From Clostridium yunnanense (GTDB lineage Bacteria; Bacillota; Clostridia; Clostridiales; Clostridiaceae): a stretch of DNA of 64,000 bases. The translations under genes were made by a program, and so were the position numbers. Each line of letters starts with the position of its first letter. Position 1 is the stretch's first letter. The stretch is from positions 1-64,000 of the forward strand of contig NZ_JAENHN010000064.1 in the NCBI RefSeq assembly GCF_016595795.1, given 5' to 3'. The notes beneath the pieces are model-generated. The model saw only the letters and a program-made list of their open reading frames with translations, searched no databases and was not told where the DNA came from. Positions 37,763 through 46,410 of the stretch are shown here, in pieces.

Positions 37763-39022
37763 ATGAGAATTTTAGATTTTTTTAAGAAAGAAGATAATAA
37801 GCCTAAGCATATGGCACTAGATTTTTTAAAATATATTGGACCAGGAATGTTAGTAACAGTGGGATTTATAGACCCAGGAAATTGGGCTTCAAATATAGCA
37901 GCAGGCTCTTCTTATGGATATAAGCTTTTATGGATGGTTACTTTATCTACGATTATGTTAATAGTACTTCAACATAATGCAGCTCATCTAGGTATAGTTA
38001 CAGGACTTTGTATATCAGAAGCTATAAATAAGCATATAAGACCTTTATTAGCTAGAGCGATAACTAGTACAGCAGTACTTGCAGCAGTTGGAACAGCCAT
38101 GGCAGAAATACTTGGTGCGTCTATAGCTTTGAATATGCTATTTCATATACCACTTAAGATTGGAGCTATTATATCAACCGTGGTGATATTGTGGATGTTG
38201 TTCTCCAATTCTTATAAGAAGATTGAGAAAATTATAATTGCATTTGTTTCTATAATAGGACTTGCTTTTATAATTGAAGTATATCTTGTAGATGTAAGCT
38301 GGGGAGAAGCTATAAAAGGATGGGTTACACCATCATTCCCAACAGGATCTCTTCCTATAATAATGAGTGTTCTTGGAGCAGTAGTAATGCCTCACAATTT
38401 ATTTCTACATTCGGAAGTAATACAAAGCAGGCAGTGGAATCTTAAAGATAAATCTATAATGGAAAAACAATTGAAGTATGAATTTATGGATACATTGTTT
38501 TCAATGATAGTGGGATGGGCTATAAATAGTGCTATGATACTTGTTGCAGTATCATTCTTTGTGAATAATATACAAGTTACTGAGTTAGAACAGGCGCAAT
38601 TGATGTTAAAACCATTACTAGGAAATGCTGCAGCTATTATATTTGCAATAGCATTACTTTTTGCAGGAATATCCTCAAGTGTAACAGCAGGGATGGCTGG
38701 AGCTTCTATATTTACAGGATTATTTGATGAACCATATAATATTCATGATAAGCATACAAAGGCAGGGATATTAGTAACTATAATTCCAGCGCTTATAATA
38801 ATATTTTTTGTCTCAAATCCATTTAAAGGACTGGTATATTCACAAATGTTATTAAGTGTACAGCTACCAATAACAATATTTACTCAAATATACCTAACAT
38901 CTTCAAAGAAGGTTATGGGAGAATATAAAAATACTAGATGGGAAAATATGGTTCTGTGGGTAATAGGTGCAATAGTTGCATTGTTAAATATAGCACTTTT
39001 AATAGATACAATAATTCATTAA
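37763..39022 (+). CDS. mntH: Nramp family divalent metal transporter
   Basis: The 419-residue protein has about 11 membrane segments. The two metal-binding motifs are intact: DPGN (37-40) in TM1 and MPH (209-211) in TM6. Nramp proteins import Mn(II) or Fe(II) with protons. AAGGAGGG precedes the ATG. It is monocistronic, with a terminator after it. Confidence 0.93.
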   Translation: MRILDFFKKEDNKPKHMALDFLKYIGPGMLVTVGFIDPGNWASNIAAGSSYGYKLLWMVTLSTIMLIVLQHNAAHLGIVTGLCISEAINKHIRPLLARAITSTAVLAAVGTAMAEILGASIALNMLFHIPLKIGAIISTVVILWMLFSNSYKKIEKIIIAFVSIIGLAFIIEVYLVDVSWGEAIKGWVTPSFPTGSLPIIMSVLGAVVMPHNLFLHSEVIQSRQWNLKDKSIMEKQLKYEFMDTLFSMIVGWAINSAMILVAVSFFVNNIQVTELEQAQLMLKPLLGNAAAIIFAIALLFAGISSSVTAGMAGASIFTGLFDEPYNIHDKHTKAGILVTIIPALIIIFFVSNPFKGLVYSQMLLSVQLPITIFTQIYLTSSKKVMGEYKNTRWENMVLWVIGAIVALLNIALLIDTIIH

Positions 39023-39028
39023 AGTAAA

Positions 39029-39078
39029 AGGTTGTTTGTATTGAGAAGTTTTAAACTCATCTGCAGACAATCTTTTTT
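39029..39078 (+). terminator. Terminator after mntH
   Basis: AGGTTGTTTG pairs with CAGACAATCT (with G-T pairs), followed by TTTTTT. Confidence 0.75.
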
Positions 39079-39386
39079 ATCTATATATTGTCATTTAGAT
39101 TTATGTGAATAAGAATAAATTACTAAATAATAAATCGAAACCTAAGAAGAGATTTAATATATGTAAATACATTTTAACTATATCACAATCTGTAGTTAAC
39201 ATCACTAATATAAAATTTTAAGTGTAGTAAGTTTGTATTATTAGTTACTGGTTTAAAGGGTATGCCAGAAGAATTACTTGAGAGTTTAGCTATAGATATA
39301 CGTTAGTTAGGTGTAATATATAAGAATAATAAAAGTGACAGTAAGTATAAGACAGCTTGGGAATCGGAGTTTTTTTATTTATGCCT

Positions 39387-39608
39387 TCATATTGATGAGG
39401 TTGTTCGGTTTGAAAGATAAATGACTAAGACTCTTTTTAACAACCCAAAAGAGCTTAGATCAAAATTCAAGCTACACATACTCATCTTAAAATGCAATAC
39501 TTCTAATTTAGAGAGACTATCAAACCCCTTCGCGAGATCCCTCTGGAGTTTTGATTTTATATTTTGAAGGTTAGAAGCAGTGAGTATATATGTTCCATGA
39601 AAGTCATA
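39387..39608 (-). pseudogene. Possible gene remnant (open frame without start)
   Basis: A 73-codon minus-strand frame without an in-frame ATG near its start. It contains LSKLEVLHF and FGLLKRVLVI, which look leucine-rich-repeat-like, but I do not recognise a family. An open frame this long is uncommon by chance in such AT-rich DNA. No ribosome binding site is seen, so it is probably a fragment. Confidence 0.3.
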
Positions 39609-39991
39609 CTACATTACAGAGAGTTGATAGTGCAAAATATTGATTCTCTAATTTTTTTTGTAAAATTCAATGAAAAATAAATGAGTGTTTATGCTTTGTA
39701 ACTATATTATTATTTTTTATATGTATTTTTTCTGTGTTTACAGCTTCTGTAACTGTTATTATACCTTCTTTTTTAGTGTTTCCAGAAGACAAGATTATTT
39801 AGAATAAGGAATTGCAGCTTTAGGGGAAAAGGATTAATTTTATGTTCATGAATAGAAATGAAGAAAGTCTCATATTTATGTATAAGAATATTAGTGGATT
39901 TTTAAAAGCTATGATGCTAATAAATAAAGATTAAATCTTCAGCTTAGGTCGTTAATAATTCTAATTATTTTTCTTGTTTTAATGGTTATTT

Positions 39992-40000
39992 GGGGGGGGG
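39992..40000 (+). repeat. Homopolymeric G9 tract at the RBS of the deacetylase gene
   Basis: Nine consecutive G lie 7 bases before the GTG start in otherwise AT-rich DNA. The tract doubles as the Shine-Dalgarno region. Such tracts vary in length by slipped-strand mispairing and can alter expression. Confidence 0.7.
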
Positions 40001-40007
40001 ATAATAA

Positions 40008-40976
40008 GTGAAGAAAAAACGAAAATCAAATAAAAGAAAAAGTAGGACAAGGCAAATAACCTTAATTTGCATAGTAATATTATCTTTACTATACACCTTT
40101 ATATATAAGCAAAATAACTCACAGAATGTAGAGATTGTAAAAGTATCTACAGTGAGTCAACATCTAGATGCTAATAAGACTGATAATAATGTTGGTGGCA
40201 ATGAAGTAAACGAGTCTCAAGAAATAGACAAAAGTAAGCCTGATAATATAGATGATGAAAGTATAAACCCAAGAGCAAATAGAAAGCAAATAGAAGTTGA
40301 TAAGAATAGTTTTGATGCTGGAAAAATACAAGGTTTTCTATCTAAAAATATTAAGATAAACGATGGAAAGAAAATCGCGTTTTTAACCTTTGATGATGGA
40401 CCTTCTACAACTGTAACACCTAAGGTTCTTGAGATATTAAAGAGAAATGATATAAAGGCAACTTTCTTTATAGTTGGAAAGCAAGTAGAAGAAAATCCAG
40501 GTGCTAAGAATCTACTACTGGAGATATATAAAGATGGACATGCTGTAGGTAATCACACATATTCTCATAACTACTCAAAGCTCTATCCAGCAGGGAAAGT
40601 TGATACAAATGCATTTATGGAAGAGATAATAAAAACAAGTGAAATAATGAGAGCTGTGTTGGGACAAGATTTTGATACAAAAGTGATAAGATTTCCGGGA
40701 GGTCACCCATCTTGGAAGGGAACTGAACAAATAGATAGCCAGTTAGAAGCTACTGGTTACAAGTATATAGACTGGAATGCACTTGTAGGTGATTCTGAAG
40801 GTGGTACGAGGACAAAAAATCAAATTATAAACAGATATAAACAAACATTTGTAGGCCAAGAGAAAGTTGTAATACTAATGCATGATACATATGGAAAAAA
40901 CAGCACTGCTGAAGCATTACAATATATAATTGATGACCTAAAAGGTAAAGGGTATGAGTTTAAAACTTTGAAATAG
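40008..40976 (+). CDS. Polysaccharide deacetylase (NodB domain), membrane-anchored
   Basis: The 322-residue protein has a basic N-terminus and one membrane segment (about 17-33), a charged linker, and a carbohydrate esterase 4 domain. The catalytic motifs are TFDDGP (127-132; D129, D130), HTYSH (H183, H187), RFPGG and LMHD. It removes acetyl groups from peptidoglycan or another surface polymer outside the cell. The start is GTG 40008. The only purine-rich site upstream is part of a run of nine G (39992-40000), which is unusual. Confidence 0.9.
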   Translation: MKKKRKSNKRKSRTRQITLICIVILSLLYTFIYKQNNSQNVEIVKVSTVSQHLDANKTDNNVGGNEVNESQEIDKSKPDNIDDESINPRANRKQIEVDKNSFDAGKIQGFLSKNIKINDGKKIAFLTFDDGPSTTVTPKVLEILKRNDIKATFFIVGKQVEENPGAKNLLLEIYKDGHAVGNHTYSHNYSKLYPAGKVDTNAFMEEIIKTSEIMRAVLGQDFDTKVIRFPGGHPSWKGTEQIDSQLEATGYKYIDWNALVGDSEGGTRTKNQIINRYKQTFVGQEKVVILMHDTYGKNSTAEALQYIIDDLKGKGYEFKTLK

Positions 40977-41080
40977 AAATATACAAGATTGATAAGGGTG
41001 GAGAAGCAATATGAGCTTCTATATTTTTTACTGCAAAGGGAAGTATAAAATTACATGTTATTCAACAAAATAGGTTAGTA

Positions 41081-41109
41081 TTGATTTATGTAATCCTTTG
41101 TGATAATAT
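41081..41109 (+). promoter_or_regulatory. tRNA-Arg(ACG) promoter
   Basis: TTGATT (41081-41086) and TAATAT (41104-41109) with a 17-base spacer, 25 bases before the tRNA. Confidence 0.6.
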
Positions 41110-41133
41110 TATAGTGTTGTTTAAAAAGAATAT

Positions 41134-41210
41134 GCGGCGGTAGCTCAGTTGGATAGAGTAGCTGGCTACGAACCAGTTGGTCGGGGGTTCGAATCCTCTC
41201 CGCCGCACCA
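41134..41210 (+). tRNA. tRNA-Arg (ACG)
   Basis: A 77-base tRNA with encoded CCA, acceptor GCGGCGG/CCGCCGC, and anticodon loop CTACGAA giving ACG (read as ICG, arginine). Confidence 0.96.
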
Positions 41211-41218
41211 GATATAAG

Positions 41219-41248
41219 GACCCTCCACATTCTGTGGAGGGTCTTTTT
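41219..41248 (+). terminator. Terminator of tRNA-Arg(ACG)
   Basis: Perfect GC-rich stem GACCCTCCACA/TGTGGAGGGTC with a three-base loop, followed by TTTTT. Confidence 0.92.
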
Positions 41249-41387
41249 GTTTCAAATAATACAATTAATCTTAATTAAGTAAAATTAATTTTTTACACTT
41301 ATATTTATTTTAGAATCTTGTTTAATTTATGAACTGACTGTTTTTAAAAAGATGGCTAAGGACATAAGTATAATCCTTATGAACTTC

Positions 41388-41440
41388 AAAAAACTAGGGC
41401 ATAGCATTAACGGTTTTTTAACCGTAAACGCTATAGCCCT
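41388..41440 (-). terminator. Terminator of the CBM-transglycosylase gene
   Basis: A long stem (AGGGC-ATAGC...GCTAT-AGCCCT with inner AACGGTT/AACCGT) is followed on the minus strand by AGTTTTTT. Confidence 0.85.
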
Positions 41441-41490
41441 TTCATAATTTTATAAACATATTATATTGGTAGAATTATAAAGCAGTATTA

Positions 41491-42516
41491 TTATTTAGAT
41501 CCGCCATAGCTTTTGTAAGTAGCATAAACCGCATTGGCATATTGGTCAGCTAAGATTGGACGACCGTAAGAGTCTGTTGCACCTGGATACCAATTTGGTC
41601 CTCCGTTATAGTGTAGTAGACCGTTATATACTCCGCCAAATTGTATGATGTTTTCATTAAGAATTAGCCCACCCATACATACTTGGTCTTGAGGACTATT
41701 GTTATCGTAAGTACGTCCAAAGGTTGATGCAAACTTAGATGCGTAAGCGCTTCTTGTATTTGGTTCTACTTGCATCAATCCGTCACCAGCTGATGGGCTT
41801 CCTGATAAACCTGCTCCAAAGTTACTTTCTTTTTTAATAACTGCACATAATAGTAAAGCAAAGTCTCCACCTTTACCAAACTTTGTATCAACATTAGATG
41901 CATATCTCCATATATCACTTGGAACTTCTGCAGGTTTAGATACTGATGGATTAGTAGATGAACTTACAGCTTGTAAAGAAACATTATCAAAATATACTTC
42001 GTGAACTGGTAAAGTACCACTTACGTTACCTGTTCCAAATAAAACTATTGCAGAGCTATCATTTGTGTTCATTTTGAATTGATAACTATAAGTAGTCATT
42101 GTTCCTGTAGTATTAACATTAACATCAAAATACTCAGCATAAGTTTGACTATTTTCCACAACAACTTTAATAGCTCTATTTACAGAAGAGCGAGCTCTAA
42201 AGCTTAACTTATAAGTTTTTCCTGAAGTCAGAGAGAAAGTATTAGATTTTAATTGTGTTGCCCACCAAGTATTTCCTACAGTTCTTACATATTCTTTATA
42301 TTCGCCATTTTTTACTGCGGTAGAAGTATCGGCTCCTTCTCCATACCATAAGGTCCAGCTTGTACTACCATTAGAAAAGTCACCATTTTGTACAAGATTT
42401 GATTCAGCAGCGGAAGCATTGCGACTATTAAAGCCGACGAATAAGGACATTGTAAGTAATGCGCTTATCATAAGTGATACTGGCTTAGAAAAGCTTTTGT
42501 TTCTTAATTTGATCAT
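41491..42516 (-). CDS. Secreted CBM4/9-like plus lytic transglycosylase-like protein
   Basis: A 341-residue secreted protein. It has a signal peptide (about 1-37, ending ASA), a carbohydrate-binding module of the CBM4/9 type (about 40-185; LVQNGDFSNGSTSWTLW ... YFDNVSL), a Ser/Pro linker, and a lysozyme-like SLT domain (about 198-341; catalytic-type E230 in KKESNFG, GDGLMQVEP, YNGGPNW). It probably cleaves peptidoglycan or a related glycan while bound to polysaccharide. GGAGG precedes the ATG. The domain pairing is unusual. Confidence 0.82.
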   Translation of the reverse strand: MIKLRNKSFSKPVSLMISALLTMSLFVGFNSRNASAAESNLVQNGDFSNGSTSWTLWYGEGADTSTAVKNGEYKEYVRTVGNTWWATQLKSNTFSLTSGKTYKLSFRARSSVNRAIKVVVENSQTYAEYFDVNVNTTGTMTTYSYQFKMNTNDSSAIVLFGTGNVSGTLPVHEVYFDNVSLQAVSSSTNPSVSKPAEVPSDIWRYASNVDTKFGKGGDFALLLCAVIKKESNFGAGLSGSPSAGDGLMQVEPNTRSAYASKFASTFGRTYDNNSPQDQVCMGGLILNENIIQFGGVYNGLLHYNGGPNWYPGATDSYGRPILADQYANAVYATYKSYGGSK

Positions 42517-43054
42517 TTTTATTTCCTCCTTTTATAATCAAGTTGTAATATTTGATATAAAGCTAAGCATCTTTCTATTAAACATTACATCTTTTATTAA
42601 CTTAAACATTTTTATTTATTACTTGAGTACCCCCTTTTTTGTTTAAAGTATTTCTTGGTTAAATTCTTTATTGAAAGTTTTATTCTATTTTTAAACTTTA
42701 ATTTAAAAAGATATATATTATCTAAATATGTAGTAGGAATTAATATTTTATATGATATAATAGTCGAAATTCATGGTAATGTTTACAAGGAGTCATTAAG
42801 ATAAGATTTATGCTAGTGGTTTTAAACACTTAATTAATGAAATAAAAACGTGGAAAAAGAGTTTGATATGAAAAGCATCATTTTCATATAGTTATCTGAG
42901 ATGTGTCACTTATATGCTTTCTAGTGTCTTAATAAACATGTTGATAACACATTTATTATAAATATGTTTATTATCAATTATAACATATTTGTATTTTTAA
43001 GGTAAAGGAAAAATAAAAATATGTTTATTGAATTGTAAGTTATGTTTCATAGCC
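42517..43054. other. Gene-free region upstream of the CBM-transglycosylase gene
   Basis: About 540 bases with no supportable gene. Inverted repeats are seen (TATGAAAA/TTTTCATA near 42868-42890 and TTGATAA/TTATCAA near 42941-42978). It includes DNA where the rest of the truncated SDR gene would have been. Confidence 0.5.
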
Positions 43055-43162
43055 TCAGTTAACAATTGCAGTTTTGCCTTTTAAGTCTAAATCTCCTATA
43101 ACTTCTTTTGCAGTTGAGCTAAATCCATAGCCTGAATGTATTGGCATTTGTGCAGTATTCAT
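43055..43162 (-). pseudogene. Truncated short-chain dehydrogenase (SDR), N-terminal 35 residues
   Basis: The minus-strand frame has a strong AAAGGAGA site before its ATG. It encodes MNTAQMPIHSGYGFSSTAKE and then VIGDLDLKGKTAIVN before a TGA. This is the start of an SDR oxidoreductase; the Rossmann glycine motif (TGGxxGIG) should follow TAIV but the frame ends there. No SDR sequence is recognisable further downstream. Its promoter and the divergent MerR gene remain intact. Confidence 0.7.
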
Positions 43163-43230
43163 AATAAATTTCTCCTTTTATATAAAAAATTAATTTAGGT
43201 AAGGAAAAACAAATTCCTTAAGATGTATTT

Positions 43231-43261
43231 AGTATATTTTTTAGAGCGCGCTCTAAGTCAA
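43231..43261 (-). promoter_or_regulatory. MerR-type promoter with 19-bp spacer and palindromic operator
   Basis: On the minus strand, TTGACT (-35, 43256-43261) and TATACT (-10, 43231-43236) are separated by 19 bases containing most of the 16-base perfect palindrome TTAGAGCGCGCTCTAA. A long 19-base spacer filled by a dyad is the hallmark of MerR-activated promoters. It drives the truncated SDR gene and lies next to a divergent MerR regulator. Confidence 0.82.
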
Positions 43262-43278
43262 TGGTGATTTTTGTAAGG

Positions 43279-43308
43279 TTGATTTTTTATTATATTAACC
43301 TATATAAT
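43279..43308 (+). promoter_or_regulatory. Promoter of the MerR regulator
   Basis: TTGATT (43279-43284) and TATAAT (43303-43308) with an 18-base spacer, upstream of the MerR gene. Confidence 0.6.
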
Positions 43309-43360
43309 GTTAAGCATCTCAGCATATAATTAAAAAGCAAAATGTAAAGGGGAGTTTATC

Positions 43361-43750
43361 ATGGGTTACTCCATAAAAGAGGTATCGGAGAAACTTAATA
43401 TATCACAATATACCTTGAGATATTATGAAAAAGAAGGGTTAATACCATATGTACACCGTAATTATAGTGGAAGAAGAGTTTATTCAGATGATGATTTGAT
43501 TTGGATTCAGCTTATAGGATGTATGAGAGCAACTGGAATGTCCATTGCATATATAAAAAACTATGTAGAACTAACTATTCAAGGAAAGGGAACCTTGTTA
43601 AAACGACGTGAAATTATACTTGAACAAAAAGAAATAATTGAGACAGAAATAAAAAGATATAATGATTTGTTAGAGGTTGTAAATATAAAACTACAGCGGT
43701 ACGATCAATTAATTAAGGATGAGATTGAAGAGAATAATAGCGAAGAGTAG
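43361..43750 (+). CDS. MerR family transcriptional regulator
   Basis: A 129-residue protein with an N-terminal MerR winged helix (YSIKEVSEKLNISQYTLRYY, residues 3-22, then RRVYSDDDLIWIQ) and a C-terminal dimerisation coiled coil (about 80-120). No metal-binding cysteine cluster is seen, which suits the subfamily that senses organic or redox signals and often sits beside SDR or aldo-keto reductase genes. It faces the truncated SDR gene across the 19-bp-spacer promoter. AAAGGGGAG precedes the ATG. Confidence 0.9.
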   Translation: MGYSIKEVSEKLNISQYTLRYYEKEGLIPYVHRNYSGRRVYSDDDLIWIQLIGCMRATGMSIAYIKNYVELTIQGKGTLLKRREIILEQKEIIETEIKRYNDLLEVVNIKLQRYDQLIKDEIEENNSEE

Positions 43751-43789
43751 CTTGGGGGAAAAACTAAAGTATCACTTGAAGAGGTGAAT

Positions 43790-43873
43790 ATGTTTGAGAT
43801 AGTTAAAAAATATATTTACTTTGGCATACCTAGTGTTATTGCAATAATAATATCTTATTTATTCATGTTATAA
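43790..43873 (+). CDS. Small membrane protein, 27 residues
   Basis: A short frame with AGAGGTGA at 43780-43787 directly before its ATG encodes MFEIVKKYIYFGIPSVIAII and then ISYLFML. A single hydrophobic helix fills most of it. Size and layout resemble small membrane proteins such as KdpF-like peptides or type I toxins, but no homologue is recognised. It follows the MerR gene by 39 bases and is followed by a long nested hairpin. Confidence 0.5.
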   Translation: MFEIVKKYIYFGIPSVIAIIISYLFML

Positions 43874-43881
43874 AGTTATAT

Positions 43882-43975
43882 AGATAAACTACTTCATATT
43901 GAAATCTATCCAAATAAAGATTCGTAGAACCATCGAAATCTTTATTTGGAGTTTAATGACTGAAGTAGTTTATCA
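43882..43975. other. Nested two-tier inverted repeat
   Basis: The outer arms GATAAACTACTTCA/TGAAGTAGTTTATC (14 bp) enclose inner arms TCCAAATAAAGATT-CG/CGAAATCTTTATTTGGA (about 16 bp, one bulge). No T-run follows. It could be a structured RNA, a MITE-like palindrome or an antisense-RNA locus. Confidence 0.6.
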
Positions 43976-44125
43976 GTTCAGCGGAATATATAATCCAGCT
44001 CAATTTAATAAAACTAAGTGATACTTCTGTTAATTAATAATTGTAATAGGATTATTAAATATAGATTCTATTTGGAACTGGTTTATCTATAGCAACTAAA
44101 AATTTTCTTATTATATATTAAATAG

Positions 44126-44151
44126 GCCTCTGCTAGGGTTTAAGCAGAGGC
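44126..44151. other. GC-rich hairpin upstream of CDF transporter
   Basis: Perfect stem GCCTCTGCT/AGCAGAGGC with an eight-base loop and no T-run. It lies about 190 bases before the CDF gene. Confidence 0.55.
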
Positions 44152-44340
44152 TTAAAAGGTTTAATTGAACTATTGGGTTATCTATCTATATAGCTTGCTA
44201 AGAGGTTCATTTATGTTCATTAGTATGGTTTTTTATGGTATAATAGTTACGCATATTTTGCTTAGAAAAACATATTTTATTGAGTTAAGTGTAAAGAAAC
44301 ACAAGATATAACAATACAATAATAATGGGGGTGAGTCTTT

Positions 44341-45522
44341 ATGAAGTTTATCTTTGATTTCTTAATTAAAAGATTTGTAAAGGACTATGAAAATGTTAAT
44401 TCACAAAAGGTCAGACAATCCTATGGGTCACTTGGAGGAAAAGTAGGTATAATAATCAATTCTTCAATTCTTATTTTGGAACTTGTTATTGGAATTTTTC
44501 TTAATAGTATAGCTATTACAGCTGATGCATTTCATAATCTAACAGATGCATTATCTTCATTAATAACTATAATTAGCTTTAAGTTATCAAACCGTCCTGC
44601 AGATGATAAACATCCTTTTGGATATGGAAGAATAGAATATCTTACAGCACTTTTATTTGCAGCAGCTATTCTTGTAGTTGGAGTTGAGTTTATAAGAAGT
44701 TCAGTTTTACGTATACTTCATCCGGTAGAGGTGCCTTTTAATTTAATAAGCTTTATTTGTATGGCATGCTCATTGCCGCTTCAGATATTTCTTAATAGAT
44801 TTACTAACTATATAGGTAATAAGATCAATTCATCAGCTTTAAAAGCTTCAGCTTTAGAATCTTTTACTGATATTCTGGTTTTATCAATGGTTACATTGTC
44901 ACTACTAATAACTAGATTTACATCTTTCCCTATAGATGGATATGTAGGGGTGATAGTATCATTATTTATTCTTCATTCAGGGTTTGAGCTTGGAAAAGAA
45001 ATGCTTAATACGATAATAGGAGCAGCACCTGAAAAAGAATTTGTAGATGATTTGATAAATAGTGTAGTGAGCTATAAACCTATTACAGGAGTTCATGACT
45101 TAGTTATCCATAATTATGGTCCAGGTAGGTATATAGCTTCTCTACATGCAGAAGTTCCTCATGACGTACCTATCATGGAGATTCATGATGTTATAGATAA
45201 GGTTGAGAAAGAGATAGGGCACAAAATGAATGTATATCTTTCAATACACATGGACCCAATCAAGATAGATAGTCCAGAGGTTATAAACCTAAAGAGGAAA
45301 GTCTTTGAACACATAAGTGAAATAGATGGTGTATTATCTATGCATGACTTTAGAGTTGTTGGAGATTGCGAAGAAAAAACACTTATATTCGATGTTGTGT
45401 TGGATAAGCCGTATTTTAGTGAAGAGAAGGAAAAAGAAGTTAAAGGTAAGATAGAGGAGTCTATAGAAAACCTATATCCATCATATAGAAGTATAATTAA
45501 TTTTGATAGAGAGTTTTATTAA
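44341..45522 (+). CDS. Cation diffusion facilitator (CDF) metal exporter
   Basis: A 393-residue protein with about six membrane segments in the first 220 residues. The metal sites are visible in DAFHNLTDALSS and HPFGYGRIEYL, and a C-terminal cytoplasmic domain includes VHDLVIHNYGPGRYIASLHAEV. CDF proteins export Zn, Mn, Fe or Co in exchange for protons; the metal is not certain. An extra ~90-residue tail follows the usual cytoplasmic domain. GGGGGTGAG precedes the ATG. A bidirectional terminator follows. Confidence 0.9.
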   Translation: MKFIFDFLIKRFVKDYENVNSQKVRQSYGSLGGKVGIIINSSILILELVIGIFLNSIAITADAFHNLTDALSSLITIISFKLSNRPADDKHPFGYGRIEYLTALLFAAAILVVGVEFIRSSVLRILHPVEVPFNLISFICMACSLPLQIFLNRFTNYIGNKINSSALKASALESFTDILVLSMVTLSLLITRFTSFPIDGYVGVIVSLFILHSGFELGKEMLNTIIGAAPEKEFVDDLINSVVSYKPITGVHDLVIHNYGPGRYIASLHAEVPHDVPIMEIHDVIDKVEKEIGHKMNVYLSIHMDPIKIDSPEVINLKRKVFEHISEIDGVLSMHDFRVVGDCEEKTLIFDVVLDKPYFSEEKEKEVKGKIEESIENLYPSYRSIINFDREFY

Positions 45523-45526
45523 GAAA

Positions 45527-45587
45527 AAAAGTACTTAGAATGGTAAGCTTAAAAACAAAGGCTACCTTCTAGGTACTTTTTATTTTT
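45527..45587. terminator. Bidirectional terminator between CDF and GH16 genes
   Basis: AAAAGTACTTAGAA pairs with TTCTAGGTACTTTT, extended by GGTA/TACC; T-rich flanks lie on both strands. Confidence 0.87.
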
Positions 45588-45612
45588 GTTATTTTTGTTA
45601 TTTAGTTAAAGA

Positions 45613-46410
45613 TTATTGATATACTCTAACGTAATCAACAAGCATTTGTGCAGGGAAAGCAGTTGATGAATTTGGGTTACCTGGCCAAGTTCCGCCAACA
45701 GCTAAGTTTAATATGATAAAGAATGGTTTGTGGAACTCTTCAGTACCATTTATATTGTTAGCTATATTTGCTTCGTTGAATTGAACTCCATCAACAAACC
45801 ATTTTATTGAGCTAGCATCCCATTGTATTGAATAAGTGTGATATTGAGTTACATCGATATTTCCTGATTGATTTCCATAGTATGCATGACCATTGGTATC
45901 CCAATGGATAGTACCGTGAATAACACTTTCAAGGTTTACATGTTCCATAATGTCTATTTCTCCACATTTAGGCCATCCGATACCAGATTGAGTTATATTT
46001 TGACCAAGCATCCAGAATGCAGGCCATAGACCTTGTCCTTGAGGTAGCTTCATTCTAGCTTCTATTCTTCCGTAAGTCCAGTTCTTAAGACCTTGAGTTT
46101 TTAATCTAGCTGAAGTATAAGCCGCTCCACCATAATTTTCTTTTCTAGCTTCTATAACTAAGTTTCCGTTTGATACCCTAGCATTCTCAGATCTGTTTGT
46201 ATAATATTGAAGCTCGTTGTTTCCCCAACCGCCTGCACCTGTATCAAAGGCCCAGTTTGAGGTGTTAATAGAAGTTCCGTTAAATTCATCGCTCCAAACT
46301 AAGGTTGAAGCAGTAGCAGCTTTCGCTGTTGTTGTATTAGTACAAGGTATGAATGATGCTGTAAGCGCAAGTATAGCAGGTATAGCAAGAAATTTTCCTA
46401 TTTTAGACAT
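45613..46410 (-). CDS. Secreted GH16 beta-glucanase (laminarinase/lichenase-like)
   Basis: A 265-residue secreted glycoside hydrolase. The signal peptide covers about 1-32, and the GH16 catalytic motif GEIDIMEH holds E151, D153 and E156 (nucleophile, helper, acid/base). LVWSDEFNGTSINTSNW at the start and the closing MLVDYVRVYQ are family landmarks. It hydrolyses beta-1,3 or mixed-linkage glucans outside the cell. It consists of the catalytic domain only, with no dockerin or CBM. AGGGGG precedes the ATG. Confidence 0.93.
   Translation of the reverse strand: MSKIGKFLAIPAILALTASFIPCTNTTTAKAATASTLVWSDEFNGTSINTSNWAFDTGAGGWGNNELQYYTNRSENARVSNGNLVIEARKENYGGAAYTSARLKTQGLKNWTYGRIEARMKLPQGQGLWPAFWMLGQNITQSGIGWPKCGEIDIMEHVNLESVIHGTIHWDTNGHAYYGNQSGNIDVTQYHTYSIQWDASSIKWFVDGVQFNEANIANNINGTEEFHKPFFIILNLAVGGTWPGNPNSSTAFPAQMLVDYVRVYQ

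Larger units (their letters stand above)
39081..40007. other. Long gene-poor stretch with decayed reading frames
   Basis: About 930 bases without an intact gene. Fragments include a plus-strand frame at 39214-39420 interrupted by a stop at 39304, a minus-strand open frame at 39387-39608, and a terminator-like hairpin with eight T near 39652. The region looks like the remains of genes. Confidence 0.5.

Noticed and set aside
39849-39935. 28-codon plus-strand frame before the G9 tract
   Set aside because: No Shine-Dalgarno site and low-information sequence; treated as chance.
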